Notes under the pieces: generated by a model
What the model saw: only the letters and a program-made list of their open reading frames with translations
The model's database searches: none
Told to the model about the DNA's origin: nothing
Translations under genes and position numbers: made by a program
Shown here: positions 48,434-58,778 of the stretch, piece after piece
How positions within the stretch are numbered: the stretch's first letter is position 1
Layout of the letters: each line of letters begins with the position of its first letter
From: Marinomonas rhodophyticola
Lineage (GTDB): Bacteria; Pseudomonadota; Gammaproteobacteria; Pseudomonadales; Marinomonadaceae
Direction: 5' to 3'
Assembly: GCF_026113935.1 (NCBI RefSeq)
Contig: NZ_JAPEUL010000007.1
Location: 496,001-560,000, forward strand
Length of the DNA stretch: 64,000 nucleotides

Positions 48434-49539
48434 ATGAGTAACATAATGAAAAATGTATCAACAAGTGTGGCGATCACCTTAAAGCAGGTTCAGAAAACTT
48501 TTCCAGATGGCACGCTGGCCCTGCAACCCTTGGATCTACACATTGAAAAGGGTGAAATTTTAGTTTTACTTGGGCCTTCTGGTTGTGGCAAAACCACGAC
48601 GTTGCGCCTTATCGCTGGCTTAGAGTTTTGTGATCAAGGCGGCCAAATTTTGTTTGGTGAAAGAGATGTGACCAATATTGCCATCGAACAACGTCGAGTC
48701 GGCATGGTGTTTCAATCCTATGCCTTGTTTCCCAATATGAATGTGAGCGAGAACATCGCTTATGGTTTACGAGTACGCGGTGAAAGCAAAGTGTTAAAAG
48801 AGAGAAAAGTCCAAGAAATGCTGACTCTCTTTGATTTGGAGCCTTATGCCGAGCGTGGTATTGATCAACTGTCTGGGGGCAGCGTCAGCGAGTCGCTTTG
48901 GCGCGAGCCATTATTACCGAACCTGAAGTGCTCTTGCTCGATGAGCCTTTGTCTGCCTTGGATGCCTTACTGAAAAAACGCTTAAGAACGGACATTAATG
49001 CCTTGTTGAAACGTTTAGGCATCACGGCCGTCTATGTAACTCATGATCAAGAAGAAGCCATGGCGATGGGAGATCGTATTGCTATTTTGGATCACGGTGA
49101 CATTGCGCAAATTGGCACAGCTGAGGAAATTTATTTGTCGCCTAAAAGCGAATTTGTCGCCAACTTTATTGGTCAGATGAATCATTTCGATGGTCTGTTG
49201 CATGGCCAAGCTCTGTCGTTTAAATCAAATTTCATTGCGTTACCTGAAGCCTTGTATTCCCCCCATAAAGAGGGCGAACGGCTGCGTTGTATGACTCGTC
49301 CTGAAGACATGCGTTTAATAGCATTTGAAGACGCTACCCTAAAAGGTGCGGTCTTTCATAGTGTGTTTTTAGGAGACAGAACACGTGTATTGGTAAGTGT
49401 TGAAGGTGTGACCGAATTGCTGCATGTAGATTGTTTTGAACGAAAACGTTACAGCAGAGGAGATCGAGTCGGTTTATTGGTTCCGCCTTTGCGCGTGGTT
49501 CTGTTGCCAACAAAGGAAACGGAGGATATGTCATGTTGA
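48434..49539 (+). CDS. ABC transporter ATPase, frameshifted at a G run
   Basis: ATP-hydrolysing subunit of the importer. Walker [10 protein letters not shown], the Q-loop VFQSYALFP and the start of the signature (LSGG) lie in one frame. The rest of the signature ([11 protein letters not shown]), Walker [12 protein letters not shown] and the H-loop [11 protein letters not shown] follow in another. One G missing from the G5 run at 48875-48879 explains the break exactly. The repaired protein has about 368 residues with a C-terminal TOBE-type domain (MTRPEDMRL). It overlaps the phosphodiesterase start. Confidence 0.9.
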
Positions 49540-50357
49540 TCGCACAATTGACAGATTTACATATCAAAAAAAATGGCAAAATAGCCTATCAAAAAGTGGA
49601 TACCTTACAGTGCTTAAAAAATGCCGTGAGCCATATCAATGCTTTAATACCTCAACCTGATTGGGTGGTAGTAACCGGTGACTTAGGCGATTTTGGTACC
49701 CCTGAAGAATACGATGTCTTAGTGCCTGAGCTGAAAAAGCTCAAGGCGCCTGTCAAAGTGATTCCAGGGAACCATGACCACAGAGATCACCTTCGTGCTG
49801 CCTTTGAAGGATTTGCAAGTTTTGATCACCCTGAATACTGCCATTTTTCCCAATTAGTCGATGGCTACCATTTAATTGGTCTAGATTCCTCTGTTTTGGG
49901 TAAACCTTATGGGAAACTGGCGCCAGAATCGTTAGCTTGGTTGGATGCCAAGCTTTGTGAACAAAACGCATTGCCGACAATGATTTTTCTTCATCATCCG
50001 CCGATGAAGGTAGGCATTGATCATATGGATGTGCAAAAACTTCTCAATGACGATGATCTATGGCAGGTGCTTCAACATCATGAGCAAGTCAAAGGCTTGG
50101 TAGCTGGGCATTTACACCGTGCTATATACGCCACATGGAATGGCTTGCCGGTTTGGGTTGGACCATCTCATAGTCATGCCGTGACCTTGGACTTAAACCC
50201 CAATGCGCCATCGAGGTTTTCCCTTGAACCGCCTGCTATTCAGTTGTTCAAGCTTGAACTAGACAGCGTGGTTAGTCATATCAGTTACATTGAATCAGCA
50301 GAAAAGTCAGCAGGACCGTTTCCTTTTTTCGACGAGAACAACAAGCTGATTGATTGA
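49533..50357 (+). CDS. GpdQ/Icc-like metallophosphodiesterase
   Basis: A 274-residue calcineurin-like phosphoesterase with all dinuclear metal motifs: LTDLHI, VTGDLGDFG, PGNHDHRD, LHHPP and AGHLHRA. The C-terminal GPFPFFDEN resembles the end of the glycerophosphodiesterase GpdQ. There is no signal peptide, so it acts in the cytoplasm. It is translationally coupled to the ABC ATPase, suggesting that the imported solute is a phosphodiester (for example a glycerophosphodiester) which it cleaves. Cyclic AMP (CpdA-type) activity is an alternative, but operon position argues against it. Confidence 0.85.
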   Translation: MLIAQLTDLHIKKNGKIAYQKVDTLQCLKNAVSHINALIPQPDWVVVTGDLGDFGTPEEYDVLVPELKKLKAPVKVIPGNHDHRDHLRAAFEGFASFDHPEYCHFSQLVDGYHLIGLDSSVLGKPYGKLAPESLAWLDAKLCEQNALPTMIFLHHPPMKVGIDHMDVQKLLNDDDLWQVLQHHEQVKGLVAGHLHRAIYATWNGLPVWVGPSHSHAVTLDLNPNAPSRFSLEPPAIQLFKLELDSVVSHISYIESAEKSAGPFPFFDENNKLID

Positions 50358-50436
50358 GATCGTATCAGCTTTATTAGTTTGAGAGCTTGTCATATTGAAT
50401 GACAGGCTCTCGCTTTATGACAGGTGAGTTTTTGGA

Positions 50437-51560
50437 TTAGATATTATCTTCTCCCCACGCTGGGTAATCACTGTATCCTATTTCAGAACCGCTAAACAGC
50501 GTCGATCCGTCAAAGGAGGCAAGTGGTAGGTTTTGCTCTAAACGTCTGGGTAAATCTGGATTCGCTATAAAGTCTCTCCCAAAAGCAACTAGGTCAGCAT
50601 AGCCATTTGAGATGACCCATTCCGCGCTAGGAAGGTCGTATTTACCAGCAACTATTATTAGACCACTGAAATTTTGGCGTATTGTTTGTCTAAACGATTC
50701 AGTGAACGTTGGTGCATCGTCCCAATCAGCCTCGACAAGGTGTAGATAGGCAATGCCTAGACAATTTAAGAACTCAGTGGCGTCGCTAATTGTTGGTAAA
50801 ATATCTGGGCAATTCATACCTCGTGCGGTTAAAAACGGCGCTAAGCGGATGGCTGTGCGCTGTGGACCTATTTGGTCGGCCACTGCAATAACTACTTCTT
50901 TTAGGAGACGCAGACGGTTTTCTCGTGAGCCGCCATATTCGTCGTGTCGAATGTTGGAGGTGGTGCGAAGAAATTGATCGATCAAATAACCGTTTGCTCC
51001 GTGAATTTCAACACCGTCGAAACCTGCATCCATGGCATTTTGTGCCGCATGTCGAAAATCCTTGATGATGGCTGCAATTTCTTTTTTGCTTAATGCTCTA
51101 GGAGTTGGGCAATCGACCATGATTCCTCTATTGGTGGTAGGGTCTACTTTCCATATTTGTCCTTCGAATGGCACTGCGGATGGCGCCACAGGCAAATCTC
51201 CTTGGTGAAAATCTGGGTGAGACATACGGCCAACGTGCCAAAGTTGTAGAAATATTTTACCGCCTTTGGCATGAACCGCTTTCGTCACTAAGCGCCATCC
51301 TTCCACTTGTTCTGCACTGTGAATTCCAGGGTAAAAGAGTAGCCTTTTCCTTGCGGTGATATTTGTGTTGCTTCGCTAATAATAAGCGCTGCTGATGCGC
51401 GTTGTGCGTAATAGATCGCATTCATTTGATTCGGTACATCTCCAGGTTGAGTGCTTCTAGCGCGAGTCATTGGCGCCATAACAACACGATGTGGTCGTTC
51501 TTGTCCTAAAAATGTTAGCGGTGAAAAAAGTGTTGTCTGAGTGGTATTGTTCGTTGGCAT
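50437..51560 (-). CDS. Old-yellow-enzyme family NADH:flavin oxidoreductase, frameshifted
   Basis: FMN enzyme reducing activated alkenes or nitro compounds (NemA/YqjM-type). The N-terminal part has VVMAPMTRARS and ISEATQISPQGKGY; the second frame has LWHVGRMSHP, the FMN and substrate segment GVEIHGANGYLIDQFL, and VAFGRDFIANPDLPRRL. One C missing from the run at 51329-51331 rejoins GYSFTPGIHSAEQVEGW and gives about 374 residues. It is divergent from a LysR gene that probably controls it. Confidence 0.87.
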
Positions 51561-51622
51561 TTTGGTTATCTCCTAATGAATAAATGACTATCTAAGGGAA
51601 TATTATTCATCTGTTTTATATT

Positions 51623-51658
51623 TTTGATAATTGGTCTATTGTTTGAGCTATTATCAAA
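51623..51658. promoter_or_regulatory. Inverted repeat in the OYE/LysR divergent promoter
   Basis: TTTGATAAT (51623-51631) and ATTATCAAA (51650-51658) are perfect complements, 18 bases apart, between the divergent starts. This is a plausible LysR recognition site. Confidence 0.4.
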
Positions 51659-51670
51659 TTATTTGGAATA

Positions 51671-52591
51671 ATGATGCAGAATATTGGTGATATTAGACTG
51701 TTTGTCGAAGCGGCAAACTTAGGAGTTATCTCGGCGGCGGGTCGCAAGTTGGGATTGTCGCCAGCCGCTGCGAGTGCGCGGCTTAATAATCTTGAAACGC
51801 AATTAAAGTCTCGATTGTTTGAGCGGACAACGCGCAGCCTTCGTCTTACTGATGAAGGCAAAGCTTTTCTGTTGTATTGCCAACAAGGCTTGCAGGCGCT
51901 TGATGATGGTTTTGCTTTTCTAGAAAATCGCACTCAGGCTGTTAGTGGTCGAATTCGTATATCAGCCACATCAGACTTTGGCCGACATATGCTTACTGGC
52001 TGGCTGGATGAATTTAATGCGATTTATCCTGATGTGCAGTTCACTTTGTTACTGTCTGATTCTTTATCCAGCTTGCATCGAGAGGATATTGATTTAGCCA
52101 TTCGTTTTGGCGAGCCTCAGGATAGTTTGTTTATTACCCGTAAATTAGCGAAAAATAGACGTGTATTGTGTGCCTCTCCTGATTACCTTAAAAGATTTGG
52201 CTATCCCCAATCCCCTGAGGACCTTGTTCGGTTCCCTTGTATTGTCTTAAGTTCGAATAATGGCCCGATCATTGATTGGCGCTTCACTAGCTCAGAGGAA
52301 GTAGAAAGTGTCCGGGTTTCGATGGACAATGCACGAGAAACGAATGATGGCGCGGTAGCTCGTCAGTGGGCGATGGATGGTCATGGAATTGTCCTAAAAT
52401 CTATTTGGGATGTGGCGAAGGATATTCATGAAAAGCGTTTGGAAATAGTATTACCAGAATGGACCTCTGCTGAGGTTCCTGCTCATGCTTTGTATCATCG
52501 TAATCGCTATATGCCAGCGAGAGTCCGAGCGTTTCTTGATTTTCTACTTAAGCGTTTTGATGAAGAATCACAGCGTTTATTGCCTATTTAA
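51671..52591 (+). CDS. LysR-family regulator
   Basis: A 306-residue LysR protein of the large DsdC/YafC-like branch. Its helix-turn-helix is LGVISAAGRKLGLSPAAASA, and its substrate domain includes RIRISATSDFGRHML and DLAIRFGEPQDS. Two ATG codons stand in tandem at 51671 and 51674; either could be used. It is divergent from an old-yellow-enzyme gene. Its stop overlaps the end of the converging MerR-type gene by four bases. Confidence 0.87.
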   Translation: MMQNIGDIRLFVEAANLGVISAAGRKLGLSPAAASARLNNLETQLKSRLFERTTRSLRLTDEGKAFLLYCQQGLQALDDGFAFLENRTQAVSGRIRISATSDFGRHMLTGWLDEFNAIYPDVQFTLLLSDSLSSLHREDIDLAIRFGEPQDSLFITRKLAKNRRVLCASPDYLKRFGYPQSPEDLVRFPCIVLSSNNGPIIDWRFTSSEEVESVRVSMDNARETNDGAVARQWAMDGHGIVLKSIWDVAKDIHEKRLEIVLPEWTSAEVPAHALYHRNRYMPARVRAFLDFLLKRFDEESQRLLPI

Positions 52592-53021
52592 TCGTGGTGG
52601 TGTTCATGGCGAACATCTTCTGTATTGGATTCTAGCGCTTCGAGTATGGTGCAATGTTCGGCGCTTTCTGTGCCGCCACAGCACGCATCGGACAGGCGTT
52701 GTAACGATGTTTGGAAACGTATCAGTTCAGCGAGTTTTTTTCTACTTCTGAGAGTTTTGTATCCACCAGCACTTTTACATCGGCGCAGGCATTGTTGGCT
52801 TTGTCGATTTCAATCGATAACAACTCTCGGATTTCGGCAAGAGTAAAGCCAACCGATTTTGCTCGTAAGATAAACTGCAGAATCTCTTTGTCTTTTTCTG
52901 TGTAAAGACGATAGCCAGATTCAGAACGATGGGAAGGCGTCAGTAAGGCGTTTTTTTCATAGAATCGTAATGTGTCATGGTTGATTCCACAGGCTTTAGC
53001 CAGTTCACCAATTTGGTACAT
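52588..53021 (-). CDS. MerR-family metal regulator, ZntR-like, frameshifted
   Basis: Metal-responsive activator of about 144 residues after repair. The DNA-binding domain reads MYQIGELAKACGINHDTLRFYEK. The metal-binding cysteines match ZntR: one in NNACADVK, then DACCGG and EHCTILEALE. A histidine-rich tail (HEHHHD) ends the protein. One base missing from the T7 run at 52735-52741 explains the break. The ATG at 53021 is chosen because AGGAGA lies nine bases upstream. No metal exporter is adjacent. Confidence 0.85.
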
Positions 53022-53120
53022 TTTCGTTTCTCCTGTCATTTTTCTCCTTGAGTATAACGCCTTGTCGCGCTAAAGCACGACATCACAAAAAGAGGTCGCG
53101 CCTTTAGGCTTGCTTGATGC

Positions 53121-53778
53121 TTATTGTCTTAGGCTGATTATGGGCCAGTTTTTGGCTTGTGCGGTGGCTGCCAAAATAGGATCAGGGTCTACTGCTACGG
53201 GGTAAAGGGCTTTTTCCAGCAGTGGGATATCATTATGGGAGTCGCTGTAGAAGTAGGTGTCTGTCATCTCGTAGCCCTGTTCTTGAATCCCATTGTAGCG
53301 CACGGGTGACTTTGCCTTCTCGAAAGGTGGGAACGCCCGTTAATTCACCAGTAATGTGACCATTTTTGATTTCAATATCAACGCCTAACGCATGTTTTAC
53401 GCCTAGGTAGCGGGCAATAGGTGCCACGAGGTGAATGCCTGTGGCAGAAATAATGACCACCTCGTCGCCAGCGTCTTGGTGTTGTTGAATTAACGCTTGG
53501 GCTTTGGGCAGCGTCATAGACACCACAACATCCTGAATGAAGCGCTCAATAAAAGCCGCTATTGTTTCTGCGTTTAAGCCAAATAAAGGCGACAAGGTAT
53601 AACGCATGTAATCTGCAAGGTTTAAATTGCCTGCATCATAGTCTGCCATGTAAGCATGATTGACAGCCAAAAAGTCGCTCGGAGTGGGCAGTTCATTCGC
53701 GGCCATGTATTCCGCAAACGCTTGGGCGGTATCGCCTGCGACCAGTGTGTTATCAAGGTCAAAAAATGCCAGTGCCAT
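53121..53778 (-). CDS. HAD-IB phosphatase, SerB-like, frameshifted
   Basis: Haloacid-dehalogenase-type phosphatase. Motif I (FFDLDNTL), motif II (ISATG), motif III lysine (REGKVT) and motif IV (YSDSHNDIPLL) are all present after joining two frames. Removing one base from the GGG run (53289-53291 on the plus strand) joins TRALQW to IQEQGYEM, giving about 218 residues. It lies at the end of the phosphonate-type importer operon behind an EamA transporter, so it may release phosphate from an imported or derived metabolite. Phosphoserine is only one possibility. Confidence 0.84.
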
Positions 53779-53831
53779 TGTGCTTCCTTATTGATGTGTT
53801 AAGTAAATAGGTCAGTGTGAAACGAAATTTG

Positions 53832-54750
53832 CTAGCCCAGTGCTACGGCGATTAGACCAATAAACGTAATGGCAACGCCGATTATTTTGGGGCCTTTTAG
53901 TGACTCTCCAAAGCCAATCACCGCGAAGAGTACACCTAGTGGAATGCTTAATTGCCGAAACGCCACCACGTAGCTGACGTTATCCACAAAGGCCATGCTT
54001 AAAATCACCAGAGAGTAGGTTCCTAACATGAGCGCCCCAGTAAACAGCGCTGCGCGCCATTGGGTTCGACTCAGAAAGGACAATTCCGTACGCTGTTTTT
54101 GCGTGCTTAATACAATGGTTATCATCCAAATAACGGAAAACGCACTTTGCAAGGCGACATAGACCAAAGCCACTTCACTGGCGCTGGCGATCGTATCGCC
54201 TGCGTCGTTGGTTAAGCCTCGCATTAGTTGTGTCGCACGATTGTCTACTAAAGAGTACCCAGCGGTCGCAAATGCCGCGACCAGGGCAAAAGCCGTCGTG
54301 CGGTTTTGATAGTTGGAGAGTTTTAAGGCTCGAAAGCTTGGTAAGGGGATAAACAAACAGCCAATTACGATGAATACGATTCCAGCTACCGCTTGCGCGG
54401 AAACGTTTTGCTGTTGACCAAGAAAAAGCTGGAAATGCACACGACGATTAAGGGTGAGGAACGAGCGATAGGGTAAGCAATCGACATATCGCCAGCTTTA
54501 TACGCTTCAGCCAATCCCCATAAATAGAAAGACTGAAATAACCCTGTTAACAGCAGCAAGATCAAAATGTCGTTATTGAGGGCCAGTATCAGTGACCAGT
54601 GGTAAAACACCACTGGGGAAAAAACCACGGTGCCCGCCACCATAGTGAGAAAAAAGAATCCCAAGGTGGGGCTGGTTTTTTTCCGAAGAAATTCCAGCCC
54701 GCGTGCATAAAGGTGGAAATAAGCACCAAGATAATGGCGGTTATCGTCAT
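53832..54750 (-). CDS. EamA/DMT family transporter, two frame breaks
   Basis: About 305 residues and ten hydrophobic helices in two EamA repeats after repair. The true start is MTITAIILVLISTFMHAGWN at 54750. A base is missing from the T7 run at 54676-54682 (joining FFGKK to TSPTLGFFF) and another from the A5 run at 54423-54427 (joining SSFF to LGQQQNV). Members move amino acids, metabolites or drugs. It follows the fused ABC permease by 12 bases, so it is part of the phosphonate-type operon; its substrate is unknown. Confidence 0.83.
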
Positions 54751-54762
54751 GTAAAGCGACTC

Positions 54763-56480
54763 CTAGCGTCGGCGCCAATGCTGCGTATGTTTGAGCAATA
54801 CGCTGCCTAATAGCCAATGAATCAAGCGGGCGACCATACAGGTCAGCATAATCATGACCGCCATGGCCGCCGCCGGAGCGATATCACCCGCTTCGTCCAT
54901 GTTTAACACGGCCACAGAGGCCAAATTGGTATTGTATGAGTATAAAAACACCAAGGCTGATACCGTCGTCATGGCATTCACAAAAAGGTAACTGGCTATG
55001 TCGAGTACTGCGGGCATACACACCGGCAAGGAGACGCGCCAAAAAGTGAGGATTTGCGGCACTTTAAGGGATGCGGACACGGCTTCAAATTCTGTGTCGA
55101 TCTGTTTGAGCGCGGTGGTCGCGGTTAAATGACAGACGGTGTAAAAGTGGCTGATAGTGCATACCACTAGAATGGTCATAGTGCCATAAATACCATTGAG
55201 CGGGTTGTCTGGTGCGTTGAAAAAGAAGATATAGGCTAGGCCTAAAACCAAACCAGGTACTGCCAACGGCAGAATGGCGAACAGATGGAAAAGCCATTTA
55301 AGCACAGCAAAACCGGCCAGTTTTGCGACTAGGTAAGATTGGAAAAAGATAAAAATGGTACCAATAATCGCCGTATAGGATGCCATTTGGATGGAGTTCC
55401 AATAGGCTGCCCAACCGCCACCGTCCATAAGGTCAAAGTTATAATTTTTCAGTGATAAGCTTAAATTATAAGGCCAAAAAGTCACCAAAGAGGCGTAAAC
55501 GGCCATAGCGATAATGCTCACTATAAAGGCCGATATGAAGCACATAAGCCCGAGAAACACCTTATCAACCAAGGGACGAGCGGGTGGTGTCCACGGCACG
55601 GCTTTGGAGGTAAGCAGTGCAGACTGACGGCGTTGTAGCCAACGGTCCGTTGCAAAAGTGAGTATCGCAGGTAACAAGAGTATGACACTGACAGCGGCAC
55701 CCATTTCAAAATTTTGTTGGCCAATGACTTGTTTATATATGTCGGTGGCGAGCACGTTGAATTGACCGCCAATGACTTTGGGCACACCAAAATCGGTAAT
55801 CACCAGAGTAAAAATAACAAAAGCCACACTGATGATGCCGTATTTAGCAGCGGGCAGGGTGACAGTGAAAAAGTGCGCATGGGCGATGCGCCCAGTGCTT
55901 CTGCGGATTCGTATAACCTCGCGTCGGTGTTAGCGAGGGCGGTTAACATGATCATCAAGGCGTGAGGAAAGGTCCAAAAACAGGAGCCGATAATGATACC
56001 GATGGGGCCGTAAATGCTTTCTCCCATCAGTAATTCTTTGAGAATCCCTTGGTTACCAAATAAATACACCAAGCTAATCGCAGGCAGCAAAGACGGCGCT
56101 AAGATTGGCAAAACCAACAGGGTGCGAAAGGTGTTTTTTAGCGGAATGCGGGTACGACTAATGGCGTACGCAGCTAAAAAAGACAGACTGGTTACAATGA
56201 TGGTCGATATTAAAGCAATCGATAACGAGTTACTGACGGAATTAAATAAGCTAGGAGTGGACACAAATTGGGCAAAGTTGGCTAAGCCGACAAATTGTCC
56301 GTCGCTGTTTTGCACACTTTTAGACAGCAGAGTATAAAGCGGCAAGACCACACAAATAAATAACCCAAGTACGCCAATGATCAATACACCGCCAAGCGAC
56401 CATTCATCTAGGCTACGACGTCCAAGCCAAGGTCGTTTGGTTGTCGTGAAGGTGGCTTTATTGGTCATGGTTTGACTCAT
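54763..56480 (-). CDS. Fused ABC permease, 2-aminoethylphosphonate type, frameshifted
   Basis: A double-length permease (about 572 residues, some twelve helices) with two ATPase-contact loops: EALGASPMRTFF near the middle and AVSASLKVPQILTFWRVSL near the end. This architecture characterises the putative 2-aminoethylphosphonate importer family. One base missing from the A5 run at 55868-55872 splits it. I choose the ATG at 56480 (MSQTMTNK), which overlaps the ATPase stop as ATGA, indicating coupling. Confidence 0.86.
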
Positions 56481-57567
56481 GCCGCACCCCCAAACACATG
56501 CAGACGATCCTGTGGTAACTGACACTGAACGGTTTGGCCTTGTTTTAACTGTAAGTTAGCCATTTCATTCATAGAAATATCGGCCAATATTGGGCGCTTG
56601 TGGTTGTCCAGTTTTAATAATGAACGGACCCGTGAAGCCCAAGAATTCTAGATGAATGACCTGAGCGCTGAGCGTATTGTTGTCATGTTGATTGGTTGAG
56701 AAACGCACGTCTTCTGGGCGAATTGCTAACTGCGCTTTGTCTCCTAGCATAAGGTGAGTGGATTGATCGCAATGCAGTGTTAATTGACCGGATTGCATCT
56801 GTCCCGCGCCTGTGACTTCGGCACTGAGAAAATTCATTTCACCAACAAACTCGGCGACAAAAGGGGAGTGTGGGTGGGCATAAACATTTTGTGGCGAGCC
56901 AATTTGTTCGATCACGCCTTGGTTCATCACGACGATTTGATCGGCCATGGTTAGGGCTTCTTCTTGGTCATGAGTCACCATGATGGTTGTGACGCCCAAT
57001 TTTTCTTGCAGTTGTTTGATTTCTTGACGCAGATGCGCACGTACTCTGGCGTCTAAAGCAGAAAGTGGTTCGTCGAGGAGCAATAATCCGGGGGACGTGG
57101 CGAGCGCTCGGGCAAGCGCCACGCGTTGTTGTTGACCACCTGATAGTTGCGCTGGGTATTTGCTTTCGCTTCCTGACAGGCCGACGGTAGCCAATAACTC
57201 TTTGACACGAGTCTCGGCGGTCATTAACGGACACCTTTTGGGATACAAGGCCATAGGCGATGTTGTCAGCGACGGTTAAGTTGGGAAAAAGCGCATAGGA
57301 CTGAAAGACAATACCGAAGTCTCGGTGTTTGATTGGGGCGTGGGTTATGTCCTTACCCGCTTGTAAGAGAACACCTGAGGTTGGCGTGTCTAAGCCAGCA
57401 ATGATACGCAATAAGCTGGTTTTGCCACACCCTGAAGGACCTAAGAAACAGACAAATTCCCCTTCGGCAATATGTAATGAAACATCTTTCAATGCTTGAT
57501 GAGAGCCAAAGGATTGATGAATGTTATGAAGTTCCAAATAGGCGTTACTGGATACTTTGCTAGACAT
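56477..57567 (-). CDS. ABC ATPase of the 2-aminoethylphosphonate-type importer, two frame breaks
   Basis: ATPase of about 363 residues after repair. Walker [10 protein letters not shown] and the Q-loop are in the first frame. The signature [15 protein letters not shown], Walker [13 protein letters not shown] and H-loop [10 protein letters not shown] are in the second. The third frame supplies the TOBE tail ending in [13 protein letters not shown]. Breaks lie at 57219-57220 (one extra C/G) and in the TTTT run 56612-56615 (one extra). A terminator-like hairpin separates it from the binding-protein gene upstream. Confidence 0.88.
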
Positions 57568-57608
57568 AGGTCGCCCTCTATTATAATCCTTGTAAAATAC
57601 GGTTGATC

Positions 57609-57647
57609 AAAAAAACGTCAGACCCACATGGTACCGTGCGTCTGACG
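57609..57647 (-). terminator. Intra-operon terminator after the binding-protein gene
   Basis: On the minus strand, CGTCAGAC and GTCTGACG form a perfect 8-bp stem extended by CAC/GTG, followed by seven T residues. Like the hairpin in the LacI-linked operon, it probably lets the binding protein be made in excess over the membrane genes. Confidence 0.82.
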
Positions 57648-57695
57648 GGGCTTTCTTGATCCCACTTGTTTCACTCTGTGATTGGCGTGTGGGAA

Positions 57696-58724
57696 TTATT
57701 TTGGCTCACTTTTACTGTCATAACGCTGTTGCCATTTTGTTAAAATCGCATCGCGGTTGGCCGCTGACCAGGCAAAGTCGTTTTCAATCATTAGTGCTTC
57801 GGCATTGGCTGGGAAGTATTCGACAGGTTGTGCAATGCCTGGCATGGCCACCACAGCATAGCCTTCGTTGTACATTTCATTGGCTTTTTGAGAGGCGGCC
57901 CAATCCGCTAGAATTTTGGCTGCTTCAAGCTTGTCAGTACCTTTGATGATGGCCGTAGCTTCCATGTCCCAGCCTAGACCTTCGGTTGGAAAAACGATGT
58001 CCAGTGGTGCGCCTTCTTTTTTGGATTTGGCTGCACGAAAAGCAAACGAAATACCAATCGCGGTTTCTCCTGATGCCGCTAACTTACAAGGTTTAGATCC
58101 TGAATGCGTATAGGTGCCAATGTTGTTGTGAAGCGCATCCATGTATTCCCAGCCTTTGTCTTCACCAAACAGTTGTAACCAGCTGCTGACGTCTAGATAG
58201 CCTGTGCCCGATGAACTAGGGTTTGGCATAACGATGTGACCTTTATAGACAGGGTTTGTGAGATCTTGCCATGAAGTCGGTTTAGGTAAGCCAAGCTTTT
58301 CTGCTTCGATTGTGTTGTAGCAGATGGCGGCCATCCATGCGTCCATGCCCGTCCACATAGGATTGTCTGATGTGTCTTTAAATTTAGGGGACAGTTGATC
58401 GTAGTTTTTTGGCTTGTAACTTTCGAGCATATTTTCGTTTTTGAGCAGCATTAAGCTAGTCGCCGCTAAGCCCCAAACGACATCGGCTTGAGGGTTGGCT
58501 TTTTCTGCTAGTAGTTTAGCCGTAACTATGCCTGTTGAGTCACGTACCCAATTGATTTTGATGTCTGGATAGTCTTGATTGAAGCGAGCCGCATATTTTT
58601 TCAAATCTTCCGCTTCTACGGCAGAGTAGACAGTGAGTTCTGTTGTTGCTGCGTGAGCGGCTATGGAAACCATACCGATACCGGCGATAGCACTAAGACT
58701 TTTAATTAAGGGCTTAATAGTCAT
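57696..58724 (-). CDS. Periplasmic binding protein, 2-aminoethylphosphonate type
   Basis: A 342-residue binding protein with signal peptide (MTIKPLIKSLSAIAGIGMVS to AHAA). Sequence style, with TELTVYSAVEAEDLKKYAA, MPNPSSSGTGYLDVSSW and GEDKGWEYMDALHNN, matches the putative 2-aminoethylphosphonate-binding family. I choose the ATG at 58724, preceded by GGAGAAG. A perfect palindrome 41 bases upstream is the likely operator. The exact ligand is not proven; iron or other phosphonates are alternatives. Confidence 0.86.
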   Translation of the reverse strand: MTIKPLIKSLSAIAGIGMVSIAAHAATTELTVYSAVEAEDLKKYAARFNQDYPDIKINWVRDSTGIVTAKLLAEKANPQADVVWGLAATSLMLLKNENMLESYKPKNYDQLSPKFKDTSDNPMWTGMDAWMAAICYNTIEAEKLGLPKPTSWQDLTNPVYKGHIVMPNPSSSGTGYLDVSSWLQLFGEDKGWEYMDALHNNIGTYTHSGSKPCKLAASGETAIGISFAFRAAKSKKEGAPLDIVFPTEGLGWDMEATAIIKGTDKLEAAKILADWAASQKANEMYNEGYAVVAMPGIAQPVEYFPANAEALMIENDFAWSAANRDAILTKWQQRYDSKSEPK

Positions 58725-58764
58725 CTTCACTTCTCCATCTTTCATCATTTGACATTGACTTAAA

Positions 58765-58778
58765 CTGGTATATACCAG
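58765..58778. promoter_or_regulatory. HutC/PhnF-type operator before the binding-protein gene
   Basis: CTGGTATATACCAG is a perfect 14-bp palindrome. Its core TGGTATATACCA resembles the TGGT-N4-ACCA sites bound by GntR regulators of the HutC subfamily, to which the adjacent regulator belongs. Confidence 0.6.

Noticed and set aside
50381-50411. Hairpin between the phosphodiesterase and old-yellow-enzyme genes
   Set aside because: A good stem with one G-T pair, but no T tail on either strand, so I do not call it a terminator.
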